Source: Frateuria_A sp051900535 (GTDB taxonomy: Bacteria; Pseudomonadota; Gammaproteobacteria; Xanthomonadales; Rhodanobacteraceae). Taken from it: a stretch of 64,000 nucleotides of DNA. The position numbers were made by a program, and so were the translations under genes. The DNA is taken from assembly GCF_051900535.1 (NCBI RefSeq), contig NZ_JBHZGI010000001.1, positions 124,001 to 188,000 of the forward strand. Direction: 5' to 3'. The number at the start of each line of letters is the position of its first letter. Position 1 is the first letter of the stretch. A model generated the notes under the pieces. It was not told the DNA's origin. It saw only the letters and a list, made by a program, of their open reading frames with translations, and did not search any database. This document shows positions 18,888 through 34,043 of this stretch, piece by piece.

Positions 18888-21800
18888 ATGTCGGCACAAG
18901 CGGCCGCGCCGCCTTGCATCTTCAGTCTTCCCGCCGGGTTCGCCGCCGACAGCGGCGCGCGTACGCGCTGGCTGACGCATGCCGCCGAGCTCGGCTTCAA
19001 CCATGTGCTCGCACCCGTGACCTTGCTCGACGAAGGCGCCAGCGCGATCGGCGCCTTCGCCCGCATCTGCCGCGATCACGGGCTGGGTTTGCTGCTCGAC
19101 GTGGACGTTGCGCGACCGATGCCGGCCGATGCGACGCTGCGCGCCGAGCATCCGGATTGGTTCCACGCGCTGCCCGACCCGTCCGTGCTGCCCGATCCGC
19201 GTCGCCCCGCGGCGGAGGCCGGCGTGCGCTGGCGCTTCCACGACGATGCGGTGGCGCCGGAGGCGTTGGCCTGGTGGTGCGAGCGTCTGCGCGAGGCACT
19301 GCATGCCGGAGCGGCAGGACTGCGGCTGCTGTCGCTCGACGCGGCGCCTGCCGCATGGTGGGCCCACTTGGTCGATGGCCTGCGCGGCAAGACACCGCAG
19401 GCACGGTTTCTGGGGTGGACACAGGGCCTGGCGCCTGCCGAGCTTTCCGGCCTCACCGACGTCGCCTTCGACTACGCCTTCTGCTCGGCCGAGTGGTGGG
19501 ATTTCCGCGCCGGCTGGCTCGGTCGCGAGTTGCGCCGCGTGGCCGAGGTGGCGCCGCCGCTGGCCTGCGCCGCGGCGCCTTTTGGCGATCCCGATGCCGA
19601 CCTGGGCTTCGGCGAGCGCGACCATGCCGATCACCATCGCCGCCGCGCCGCCTGGTTTGCCGCGGCCTGCGCCACCGGCTGGCTGATGCCGGCCGGCTTC
19701 GCCCGCGACGAGCAACAGGCGCTGGACGTGACGGGCGAGATCCGCGCCGTCAACGACTGGCTGCGCGACCTCGGCCCGCAGGCGCGCGAGCCGGCGGTGA
19801 TCCACATCGACGATGCCTGGGTCGGCGTGCTGCGACGCCAGGGCGAACGCGCGTGGCTGTCGCTCTTCAACGCGCGGCTGGATGACGGCACCCCGGTGGA
19901 CCTGGGCGCCATCGCCGGCGGCGCGGCCAGTGACTATGCCGACTGGACGGCTCCCGATGGCGCGCCCATGGCCGGACCGGTCCTGCTCGGCCCTGGCGAG
20001 GCGCGCGTCCTGGAGGGCACGCGCACGCAGCCGGTCGCCATCCGCGGTAGCGCCACCGCGTACAAGCAGGCCCTCGCTGCGGCCACGCAGGCGCCGCGCA
20101 TCGCCATCGAAGCCATCACCCCCTGCGTGGACGACGGCCGCTTCGCGGTCAAGCGCGTGGTCGGCGACGTCGTCGAGGTCGAGGCGGACGTCTTCATGGA
20201 CGGCCACGACAAGCTCGCCGTGGCGCTGCGCTGGCGCGCGCTGGACGAGAAGCAGTGGCACGAGCAACGCATGGAGCCATTGGGCAACGACCGTTACCGC
20301 GGCCGCTTCGTGCCCACCCGCATGGGTCGCCACGAGTACACCGTGCTGGCGTGGCGCGACGCATACGCGAGTTATCGCCACGAGATCGTCGCCAAGCACG
20401 ACGCCGGCGTGCCGATCGCGCTGGAAATGCGCGAAGGCCAGCACCTGGTCGAACAGACCGCGGCCGGCACCATGCCGGCGAAACGCAAACCCCTGCGCGC
20501 CCTGGCAGCCGCCCTGGCCAAGGCCGAAGACGACGAGACGCGCTACCGGCTGATGACCGCACAGGACACCGCGCAGGCGATGACCGATGGCGATCTGCGC
20601 GCGTTCGCTGCGGAGCATCCGCCGCTGCGGCTGGAAATCGATCGCCGCGCCGCGCACTTCGCCAGCTGGTACGAACTGTTCCCGCGCTCCATCACCGACG
20701 ACCCCGCGCGCCACGGCACCTTCCGCGACGTCATCGGGCGCTTGCCCGCGATCCAGGCGATGGGCTTCGACGTGCTGTATTTCCCGCCCATCCATCCGAT
20801 CGGCCGCGCCTTCCGCAAGGGCCGCAACAACACCCTGACGCCGGGCGAGCACGATCCGGGCAGCCCCTACGCGATCGGCTCGGCCGAGGGCGGCCATGCG
20901 GACATCCATCCGGAGCTGGGCACGATCGAGGATTTCCGAGCGCTGCGTGATGCGGCGGCGGAACACGGGCTGGAATTGGCGCTGGACTTCGCCATCCAGT
21001 GCTCGCCCGACCATCCCTGGCTCACCGAACACCCGGAGTGGTTCGACTGGCGCCCGGATGGCAGCCTGCGCTACGCGGAGAACCCGCCGAAGAAATACCA
21101 GGACATCGTCAACGTCGACTTCTACCAGGAAGACGCGGTCCCCTCCCTGTGGCAGGCGCTGTGCGACGTGGTGCTGTACTGGGCGGGCGAGGGTGTGCGC
21201 ATCTTCCGCGTGGACAACCCGCACACCAAGCCGTTCCCGTTCTGGGAGTGGATGATCGGCCGTGTGCGCAGCCAGTATCCGGACGCGCTGTTCCTGTCCG
21301 AAGCGTTCACCCGGCCCAAGCCGATGTACCGGCTGGCCAAGCTCGGCTTCAGCCAGTCCTACACCTATTTCACCTGGCGCCACACCAGGCAGGAATTTAC
21401 CGAGTACCTGACCGAGCTGACGCAGGGCCCGCCGCGCGATTTCTTCCGCCCCAACTTCTTCGTCAACACGCCGGACATCAATCCCCACTTCCTGCAGCAT
21501 TCCGGCCGCAGCGGGTTCCTGATCCGCGCGGCGCTGGCGACCACGCTGTCGGGCCTGTGGGGCATGTACTCGGGTTTCGAGCTGTGCGAGTCGATACCGG
21601 TCCCGGGCAAGGAGGAATACTTCGATTCGGAGAAGTACGAGATCAAGCCACGCGACTGGGAAGCGCCCGGCAACATCATTGCCGAGATCACCCGGCTCAA
21701 CATGATCCGCCGCGAGCAGCCCGCGCTGCAGAGCCACCTGGGCGTGCGCTTCCTGCATGCCGACAACGAGCAGGTGCTGTTCTTCGAGAAGACCGCGCGC

Positions 21801-22016
21801 GGACGCGACCGCGTGCTCGTGGCGATCAACCTCGACCCGCACCACGCGCAGGCGACCGATCTGCATCTGCCGCTGGCCGATTGGGGCGTGGGCGAGCACA
21901 CGCCGATCACCGTCGAGGACCTGCTGCACGACGCCACGCAGACCTGGCGCGGCGGACGCCAGCACGTATGGCTGGGGCAGGGGATGCCCTATGCGATCTG
22001 GCGGGTGGAGGCATGA
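18888..22016 (+). CDS. glgE: GlgE: alpha-1,4-glucan:maltose-1-phosphate maltosyltransferase with extra N-terminal module
   Basis: 1042 residues from ATG at 18888, chosen for GGGAG 5 bases upstream; an in-frame ATG at 18774 would add a basic 38-residue tail. GlgE transfers maltosyl units from maltose-1-phosphate to the ends of alpha-glucans. A normal GlgE occupies about residues 402-1042. Its nucleophile is Asp776 (RIFRVDNPHTKPFPFWEW) and its acid/base is Glu805 (LFLSEAFTRPKPMYRLA). Residues 1 to about 395 look like a decayed second copy of a GH13 barrel: HGLGLLLDVD, then RAEHPDWFHALPD, parallels HGLELALDFA, then TEHPEWFDWRPD. The equivalent of Glu805 there is Trp177. The TreS-maltokinase gene that makes the substrate comes next. 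Confidence 0.93.
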   Translation: MSAQAAAPPCIFSLPAGFAADSGARTRWLTHAAELGFNHVLAPVTLLDEGASAIGAFARICRDHGLGLLLDVDVARPMPADATLRAEHPDWFHALPDPSVLPDPRRPAAEAGVRWRFHDDAVAPEALAWWCERLREALHAGAAGLRLLSLDAAPAAWWAHLVDGLRGKTPQARFLGWTQGLAPAELSGLTDVAFDYAFCSAEWWDFRAGWLGRELRRVAEVAPPLACAAAPFGDPDADLGFGERDHADHHRRRAAWFAAACATGWLMPAGFARDEQQALDVTGEIRAVNDWLRDLGPQAREPAVIHIDDAWVGVLRRQGERAWLSLFNARLDDGTPVDLGAIAGGAASDYADWTAPDGAPMAGPVLLGPGEARVLEGTRTQPVAIRGSATAYKQALAAATQAPRIAIEAITPCVDDGRFAVKRVVGDVVEVEADVFMDGHDKLAVALRWRALDEKQWHEQRMEPLGNDRYRGRFVPTRMGRHEYTVLAWRDAYASYRHEIVAKHDAGVPIALEMREGQHLVEQTAAGTMPAKRKPLRALAAALAKAEDDETRYRLMTAQDTAQAMTDGDLRAFAAEHPPLRLEIDRRAAHFASWYELFPRSITDDPARHGTFRDVIGRLPAIQAMGFDVLYFPPIHPIGRAFRKGRNNTLTPGEHDPGSPYAIGSAEGGHADIHPELGTIEDFRALRDAAAEHGLELALDFAIQCSPDHPWLTEHPEWFDWRPDGSLRYAENPPKKYQDIVNVDFYQEDAVPSLWQALCDVVLYWAGEGVRIFRVDNPHTKPFPFWEWMIGRVRSQYPDALFLSEAFTRPKPMYRLAKLGFSQSYTYFTWRHTRQEFTEYLTELTQGPPRDFFRPNFFVNTPDINPHFLQHSGRSGFLIRAALATTLSGLWGMYSGFELCESIPVPGKEEYFDSEKYEIKPRDWEAPGNIIAEITRLNMIRREQPALQSHLGVRFLHADNEQVLFFEKTARGRDRVLVAINLDPHHAQATDLHLPLADWGVGEHTPITVEDLLHDATQTWRGGRQHVWLGQGMPYAIWRVEA

Positions 22017-22049
22017 GCATGCCTTCCCCCACGTCCGCGCGGCACCTCC

Positions 22050-22122
22050 GCAGGAGCGCACCCCGTGCGCGACCGTGCAGCCGCGTCGTTGCGTTGCGGT
22101 CGCGCACTGGGTGCGCTCCTGC
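22050..22122. repeat. paired REP-like inverted repeat between glgE and treS
   Basis: Arms of 26 bases (22050-22075 and 22097-22122) are inverted copies with one mismatch and carry the GCAGGAGCGCACC core at the outer ends. This is the cleanest copy in the window. It could form a long hairpin and set 3'-end stability of glgE mRNA. Confidence 0.85.
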
Positions 22123-22158
22123 ATGTCGACCTGCGGTTGCGCAGGAAGGAACCCGCGC

Positions 22159-25457
<3,299 letters not shown>

Positions 25458-25461
<4 letters not shown>

Positions 25462-27635
25462 ACGGCCCAGGCCGACTCGATCCCGGCGTGGTGGATGCGC
25501 TGTTGCATGCGCGCCACGCCGATCCGTTCGCCGTACTCGGACCCCACCAGGTCGACGGACAGCGCCTGGTGCGCACGCTGCAACCGGGAGCGCTCGACGT
25601 CGAGGCGATCGACGGACAGGGCCGGCTGCTCGCTTCGCTGGAACCGGTTGCCGATGGACTTTTCGCCGGTGCGGTGCCGGGCCAGGGCGCCTATCGCCTG
25701 CGCGTGCACTGGCCTACGGCGGTGCAGGAGCTGGACGATCCCTACGCCTTCGGCGCGTTGCTGGCCGAGCACGACCTGGATCTGCTCGCCCAGGGCCAGC
25801 ATCCGGAGCTCTGGCGCCAGCTCGGCGCGCATCCGATCGAACGCGATGGCGTGGCGGGCGTCCGCTTCGCCGTATGGGCGCCCAATGCACGGCGGGTCAG
25901 CGTGGTCGGCGACTTCAACCACTGGGACGGCCGCCGCCACCCGATGCGCCTGCGTTTGCCGCACGGTGTGTGGGAACTGTTCGTACCGGGTCTTCGCGCC
26001 GGCGCACGCTACAAGTACGAGATCCTCGGCGCGGATTTTTCGGTGCAGCAGAAAGCCGATCCGGTGGCGCTGGCCACCGAGACGCCGCCGGCCACCGCGT
26101 CGGTGGTTGCCGCCGATGCGCCGTTCCGCTGGACCGACCACGCCTGGATGGCCGATCGCGCCGCACGCCAGCGGCTGGACGCGCCCTTGTCGATCTACGA
26201 ACTGCACGCCGGTTCCTGGTGGCGCGACGACCGGGGCCAATCGCCCGGCTGGGATGCGCTGGCCGAGCGCCTGATTCCCTACCTCATCGGCATGGGCTTC
26301 ACCCATCTCGAACTGCTTCCGATCGCCGAGCACCCGTTCGGCGGGTCCTGGGGCTACCAGCCGCTGGGCCAGTACGCGCCGACCGCACGCTTCGGCCCAC
26401 CCGAGGCCTTCGCCCGTTTCGTCGATCGCTGCCATGAAGCGGGACTTGGCGTCATCGTCGACTGGGTACCTGCGCACTTCCCGACCGATACGCACGGCCT
26501 GGCGCACTTCGACGGCACCGAACTGTACGAACACGCCGACCCGCGCGAGGGCTTCCACCAGGACTGGAACACGCTGATCTACAACCTGGGCCGCAACGAG
26601 GTCTCCGGCTTCCTGATCGGCAGCGCGCTGGCGTGGCTCGAACGCTTCCACATCGATGGCCTGCGCGTGGATGCGGTCGCTTCCATGCTCTACCGCGACT
26701 ACAGCCGCAAGCACGACGAATGGGTGCCCAACATCCACGGCGGGCGCGAGAACCTCGAGTCGATCGCCTTCCTCAAGCGCTTCAACACGGTCGTGCACCA
26801 GCACCATCCCGGCGTGCTCACCATCGCCGAGGAATCGACCGCCTGGCCCGGCGTCACGCGCGCGCCCACCGAAGGCGGCCTGGGCTTCGACTACAAGTGG
26901 AACATGGGCTGGATGCACGACACGCTCGAATACATGTCGCGCGATCCCATCCACCGGCGCTGGCACCACCACGAGATGACTTTCTCGATGGTCTACGCCT
27001 ATTCGGAGCACTACGTGCTGCCGCTGTCCCACGACGAGGTGGTACATGGCAAGCGGTCGCTGCTGGGCCGCATGCCTGGCGACGACTGGCAACGCTTCGC
27101 CAACCTGCGTGCCTACTACGGTTTCATGTGGGCGCATCCGGGCAAGAAGCTGCTGTTCGCCGGCGGCGAGGTGGCACAGCCGACCGAGTGGAACCACGAT
27201 GCGCAACTGCCGTGGGAACTGCTGGACGATCCGCGCCACCGTGGCGTACAGCACCTGTTGCGCGACTTGAACCACCTGCTCGCGCGCGAGCCGGCGCTGC
27301 ATGCGTGGGACAGCGACCCACGCGGCTTTCGCTGGGCGATCGGCGACGACGCCGGCAACAGCGTGTTCGCCTGGCTGCGCTTTGGCCAGGACGCGCGTCC
27401 CGCGCTGGTGGTGAGCAACCTCACGCCGACACCGCTGCACGATTACCGCATCGGCGTGCCACGCGAAGGGCGCTGGGAGCTGGCGATCAACACCGATGAC
27501 GCAGCCTACGGCGGCTCCGGCATGGGGCAGGGCGAGGCGCACGCCGAGCCGGTGTCGATCCACGGGCAGTCGCATTCGCTCGCACTGACGCTGCCGCCCC
27601 TGGCCACGGTGATCTATCTGGCCGGCCAGCCGTGA
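25458..27635 (+). CDS. glgB: 1,4-alpha-glucan branching enzyme
   Basis: 725 residues, the E. coli-type length. It moves alpha-1,4 chain segments to alpha-1,6 positions. Two carbohydrate-binding N-terminal beta domains (about 1-220, including VRFAVWAPNARRVSVVGDFN) precede the GH13 barrel. The nucleophile is Asp405 (GLRVDAVASMLYRDYSR), the acid/base is Glu458 (TIAEESTAWPGV), and the transition-state Asp is in LPLSHDEVVHGK. It is coupled to treS by a 4-base overlap and branches the linear glucan made by GlgE. Confidence 0.97.
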
Positions 27636-27735
27636 GCGGTCCCCCAGTGCAACGCACCCAAGGCGTGCCCGCCTGACCACATCGCAACCACGCGAGCGCG
27701 CGCAGGATGCGTCCTGGACTTCCGGAGCTCCGTTG

Positions 27736-29843
<2,108 letters not shown>

Positions 29844-29847
<4 letters not shown>

Positions 29848-31613
29848 GCGGGCGCTTCCGCCACGCCATGCCCTACGGCGCCGAGCTGCATGGCGACGGA
29901 CGCACGCGCTTCCGGTTGTGGGCGCCCGATGTCGCGCAGGTGCAGCTGGAACTCGAATCGGCGGCCACGCACCCGATGCGCGCACTGGATGATGGCTGGC
30001 ACGAGTGCATCCGCGAGGCGCCCGCCGGCACGCGCTATCGCTTCCACGTCGGCAGGGACCTGCGCGTCCCCGACCCGGCCTCGCGGTTGCAGGAGGCGGG
30101 CGATGTGCACGGCGCCAGCGTCGTGGTCGACCCTGCGGCATTCGCCTGGCAACACGACGACTGGTGCGGGCGACCGTGGCACGAGGCCGTGGTCTACGAA
30201 CTGCACGTGGGTGCGTGCGGCGGCTTTCGCGGCGTGCAGGCCATGCTGCCACGCCTGCACGCTTTGGGCTTCACCGCGGTCGAGCTGATGCCGATCGCGC
30301 AGTTCCCCGGCGACCGCAACTGGGGCTACGACGGCGTACTGCCGTTCGCGCCGGCCGCGGCCTACGGAACGCCCGACGAGCTCAAGGCGCTGGTCGATGC
30401 GGCGCACGGGTTGGGCCTCACGATGATCCTGGACGTGGTCTACAACCACTTCGGCCCGGACGGGAATTACCTGGGCGCCTACGCCTCGCCGTTCTTCCGC
30501 AAGGACGGGCCGCCGACGCCCTGGGGCGCGGCGATCGACGTGGCGCAGCCGCCGGTGGGCGACTTCTTCGTGCACAACGCGTTGTACTGGCTCCACGAGT
30601 ACCGCTTCGACGGCCTGCGCCTGGACGCGGTGCATGCGCTGCACAACCCGGCATGGCTGCTCTCGCTCGCCGCCCGCGTGCGTGCGGCGATGGACGGGCG
30701 ACAGGTGCACCTGGTCCTGGAGAACGAAGCCAACCTGGCGCACCTGCTGGGTCCGTATCGTTTCGACGCGCAATGGAACGATGACTTCCACAATGCGCTG
30801 CATGTCCTGCTCACGGGCGAGCACGCCGGCTACTACGGCGCCTACGCCAACGATCCGCTCGACAAGCTCGTGCGCTGCCTGGCCGAGGGCTTCGCCTGGC
30901 AGGGTGAACCGATGCGCGGCAAGCCGCGCGGCGAGTCGAGCGCACACCTGAGCCCGCTGTGCTTCGTCGACTTCCTGCAGAACCACGACCAGATCGGCAA
31001 TCGTGCCCTGGGCGAACGCCTTACCGCACTGACTGGCGCGGACAGGCTCGAGGCGGCGTATGCGTTGCTGCTGCTGACGCCGTCGGTGCCGATGTTGTTC
31101 ATGGGCGAGGAGTGGGGCAGTCGCCGGCCGTTCCTGTTTTTCACCGACCACCAGAGCGAACAACTGCGCACCGCCGTGCGCGAGGGCAGGCGCAAGGAAT
31201 TCGCCGAGTTCGAAAGCCATGGCAAGGGCGATGTGCCCGACCCGAATGCGCCGGCCACCTTCGAAACATCCACGCTGGATCCGACCGAAGCCGCCAGCGC
31301 GGACGGCGTCGCACGGCTGACCCTGGTCCGCCTGCTCCTGGCGCAGCGCCGGGAGCACTTGGCGCCGCGGCTGGAGCAGGCACGGCCGTTGGGCGCGCGT
31401 GCCATCGGCGAGCGCGCGTTGCAGGCGCACTGGCAACTGGGCGATGCGCGGCTGCACGTCTATTGCAACCTGGGCGAACGCGCGGCCCACGTCGACGCCA
31501 AGCCGACACCCGCTGCGCGATGGTTGTACGGCGAGGCGTCGGCGATCGCCGCCTTGGCCGAAGGCCGCCTCGATCCCGCCCGCACCCTGGTTTGCCTGGA
31601 ACCTTCGGCATGA
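29844..31613 (+). CDS. treZ: malto-oligosyltrehalose trehalohydrolase
   Basis: 589 residues from ATG at 29844, overlapping the glgX stop (ATGA). It releases trehalose from the reducing end of maltooligosyl-trehalose made by TreY. The N-terminal beta domain (TRFRLWAPDVAQVQLELE) precedes the barrel. YELHVGACGGFRGVQAMLPRL and NWGYDGVLPFAPAAAYGTPDEL are TreZ signatures. The likely nucleophile is Asp261 (FDGLRLDAVHALHN) and the acid/base is in LVLENEANLAHLLG. The paired TreY gene is two genes downstream. Confidence 0.95.
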
Positions 31614-31639
31614 GCTTGAGCGTCATCCCCAGCGCCCCG

Positions 31640-31665
31640 GCAGGAGCGCATCCTGTGCGCGACCT
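31640..31665. repeat. REP-like half element between treZ and malQ
   Basis: GCAGGAGCGCATCCTGTGCG is one arm of the palindromic family. The matching arm is degenerate, but the flanks (TGCGCGACC, GCGCGACCG) resemble the other copies. Confidence 0.5.
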
Positions 31666-31755
31666 GCGTGGCAGCGCGACCGCTTGGCATGAACCTGCCT
31701 GTACCGGCCGCCCTTGCATGACCGCGCACGCCTGCGGCTTCCGGCGAGCGCGGTC

Positions 31756-33852
31756 GTGAGCGACCTCGACACCCGTCTCGCCGAACTCGCCGGGCAGGCC
31801 GGCGTGGACGTGCAGTGGCGCGATGCGAACGACCGTCCGCAACAGGTCGCCCCGCCCACGCTGCGCGCGGTGCTCGACGCGCTCGGCCTGCCATGCGCCA
31901 ACGAAGCCGACATCGACGCCAGCCTCGAACGGTTGCGCCGCGAGCGCGGGGGCACGCAGCTGCCGCGGTTGCTGGTAGCCGACGCCGGCAGTTCGTTCCC
32001 GCTGCCGCCGGCGGACGCATCGCGCCGTTACCGCATCGAAGACGAGCAGGGCCTCCCGGTCGACGAAGGCACCGTGGGGCCGGACGAACGGGTGCTGCAG
32101 GCACCGGCTTCCTGGGGCTACTACCGCCTGCTGCTCGGCGATGACGAATGCACGCTCGCCGCCGCCCCGCCGCGCGCGTTCGGCGTGGGCGACATCGCCG
32201 GCGCCCATCGCCGCCCCTGGGGCGTGGCGGTGCAGCTGTCCAGCCTGCGCCGGCCGGGCGACGGCGGCATCGGCGACTTCACCGCGCTGGAGCAATGCGC
32301 CCGCGCCGCGGCCTCGCGCGGCGCCGATGCGCTGGCGATCAGCCCGGTGCATGCGCTGTTCGCCGCGGCACCGGAGCGCTACAGCCCGTACGCGCCATCC
32401 AGCCGGCTGTTCCTCAACCCCCTCTACGTCGACCCGGGCCGCGTGGGCGGTGCGTCGGCGTTGCGCACCGTGACCGACGCGCACAACCTTCGCCAGGAAC
32501 TGGCCGAGCTGGAATGGCTGGAACTGATCGACTGGCCGCGCGCGGCGCGCGCGCGCATGACGCTGCTGCGCACGCTGTTCGAATGGTCCACCGCCGATTC
32601 CAAGCTCACCCAGGCCCTGTGCGCCTTCCGTCGCGAACAGGGCGAGGCGCTCGAACGCCATGCGCGCTTCGAGGCGTTGCAGGTTCACTTCCGCGCGCAC
32701 GATACGCCGGGCGGGTGGCAGGCCTGGCCTGTCGGGTACCACGACCCGGCCAGCCCCGCGGTCGCCACCTTCGCGCGCGAGCACAGCCGCGAGGTGGCGT
32801 TCCACGCCTTCCTCCAATGGCTTGCCATGCGAGGCCTGGAAGATGCGCAGCACGCGGCGCGCGCCTCGGGCATGGCGATCGGGCTGATCTCGGACCTGGC
32901 GGTGGGCACCGACTCCGGCGGCAGCCAGGCCTGGAGCCACAAGGGCGAACTGCTGCACGGCCTGTCGGTGGGTGCGCCGCCGGACCTGCTCAACCGCAAC
33001 GGGCAGGACTGGGGGCTGACCACGTTCTCGCCGGCGGGATTGAAGCGCGGCGGCTACGCCGGCTACCTCGCCATGCTGCGCGCCGCGCTGGCGCATGCCG
33101 GAGGCGTTCGCATCGACCACGTGCTTGGCCTCAAGCGACTGTGGCTGGTGCCGCATGGTCACGGCGCCACCGATGGCGCCTATGTGCGTTATCCCCTCCA
33201 GGACATGTTGCGGCTGCTGGCGATCGAATCGCATCGCAACCGCGCAGTGGTGATCGGCGAGGACCTGGGCACGGTGCCGGCCGACTTCCGCCAGCGCATC
33301 GGCGAGACCGGCGTGCTCGGCATCCGCGTGCTGTGGTTCGAGCGCGCGGCCGACCGCGGCTTCATCGCACCGAAGCACTGGTCGCCCGACGCGATGGCGA
33401 CCACCTCGACCCACGACGTGCCGACGGTGGCCGGCTGGTGGAGCGGGCGCGACATCGAATGGCGTGCTCGCGCTGGCCTGGCGGAGCCGGGCGTCGATGA
33501 GATCGCCGAGCGTGCGCTCGACCGCAACCGGCTGTGGCGCGCGCTGTGCGCCTCGGGCGCGGCGCAGGGCGCCGGCGGCCCGCCGGACGAGGATCGACCG
33601 CCCTCGCCGGAGGACGTGGCGCCGGTGGCCATCGCCGCGGCCGGCCACGTGGCGCGCGCGCCGGCGCCGCTGGTGGTGATCCCGGCCGAGGACCTGCTGG
33701 CGTTGCCGGAGCAACCCAACCTGCCCGGGCCCACCGACGCGATGCATCCGAACTGGCGTCGGCGGTTGCCCGAATCGGCAGCGCTGATGTTCGACGGTGC
33801 GGTGGCGCAGGCGTGTTGCGCCGCTGTCGCCGCGGCGCGCGACGCGTCGTGA
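31756..33852 (+). CDS. malQ: 4-alpha-glucanotransferase (amylomaltase)
   Basis: 698 residues from GTG at 31756, close to the 694 of E. coli MalQ; an earlier TTG frame start at 31714 lies in repeat DNA. It disproportionates maltodextrins, releasing glucose and lengthening chains. The GH77 core has ATSTHDVPTVAGWW-like (seen as TTSTHDVPTVAGWW), nucleophile Asp454 in GVRIDHVLGLKRLWLVP, and acid/base Glu502 in VIGEDLGTVPADF. An N-terminal beta domain fills residues 1-130. The stop overlaps a GTGA of the following frame. It lengthens short dextrins so that TreY and GlgX can use them. Confidence 0.95.
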   Translation: MSDLDTRLAELAGQAGVDVQWRDANDRPQQVAPPTLRAVLDALGLPCANEADIDASLERLRRERGGTQLPRLLVADAGSSFPLPPADASRRYRIEDEQGLPVDEGTVGPDERVLQAPASWGYYRLLLGDDECTLAAAPPRAFGVGDIAGAHRRPWGVAVQLSSLRRPGDGGIGDFTALEQCARAAASRGADALAISPVHALFAAAPERYSPYAPSSRLFLNPLYVDPGRVGGASALRTVTDAHNLRQELAELEWLELIDWPRAARARMTLLRTLFEWSTADSKLTQALCAFRREQGEALERHARFEALQVHFRAHDTPGGWQAWPVGYHDPASPAVATFAREHSREVAFHAFLQWLAMRGLEDAQHAARASGMAIGLISDLAVGTDSGGSQAWSHKGELLHGLSVGAPPDLLNRNGQDWGLTTFSPAGLKRGGYAGYLAMLRAALAHAGGVRIDHVLGLKRLWLVPHGHGATDGAYVRYPLQDMLRLLAIESHRNRAVVIGEDLGTVPADFRQRIGETGVLGIRVLWFERAADRGFIAPKHWSPDAMATTSTHDVPTVAGWWSGRDIEWRARAGLAEPGVDEIAERALDRNRLWRALCASGAAQGAGGPPDEDRPPSPEDVAPVAIAAAGHVARAPAPLVVIPAEDLLALPEQPNLPGPTDAMHPNWRRRLPESAALMFDGAVAQACCAAVAAARDAS

Positions 33853-33933
33853 GAAAGGCGGGGGCCAGTTCCGGCGTGGCTCGCACCGAGGCGCCTTCGG
33901 AACTCCATGCGGACTCCGACTCTCAACCGGAAA

Positions 33934-34034
33934 CCCTTCGACGGGCCCAGGGCGGCGCTCTGCCGGCCGGGGAGAAAACCTCATCGCGCCGGACCAGCGC
34001 CGTTCGCCCCGAGCGCAGCGAAGCGAAGTCGAGA
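33934..34034. repeat. mosaic palindromic repeat in the malQ-treY gap
   Basis: CCCTTCGACGGGCCCAGGG near 33934 and, in the opposite sense, CGAGCGCAGCGAAGCGAAGT near 34010 resemble two widespread proteobacterial extragenic repeat arms. The frame stays open through it and would join malQ's end to treY, but residues encoded here look unlike protein-coding DNA. Confidence 0.45.
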
Positions 34035-34043
34035 CTCCTCGCG

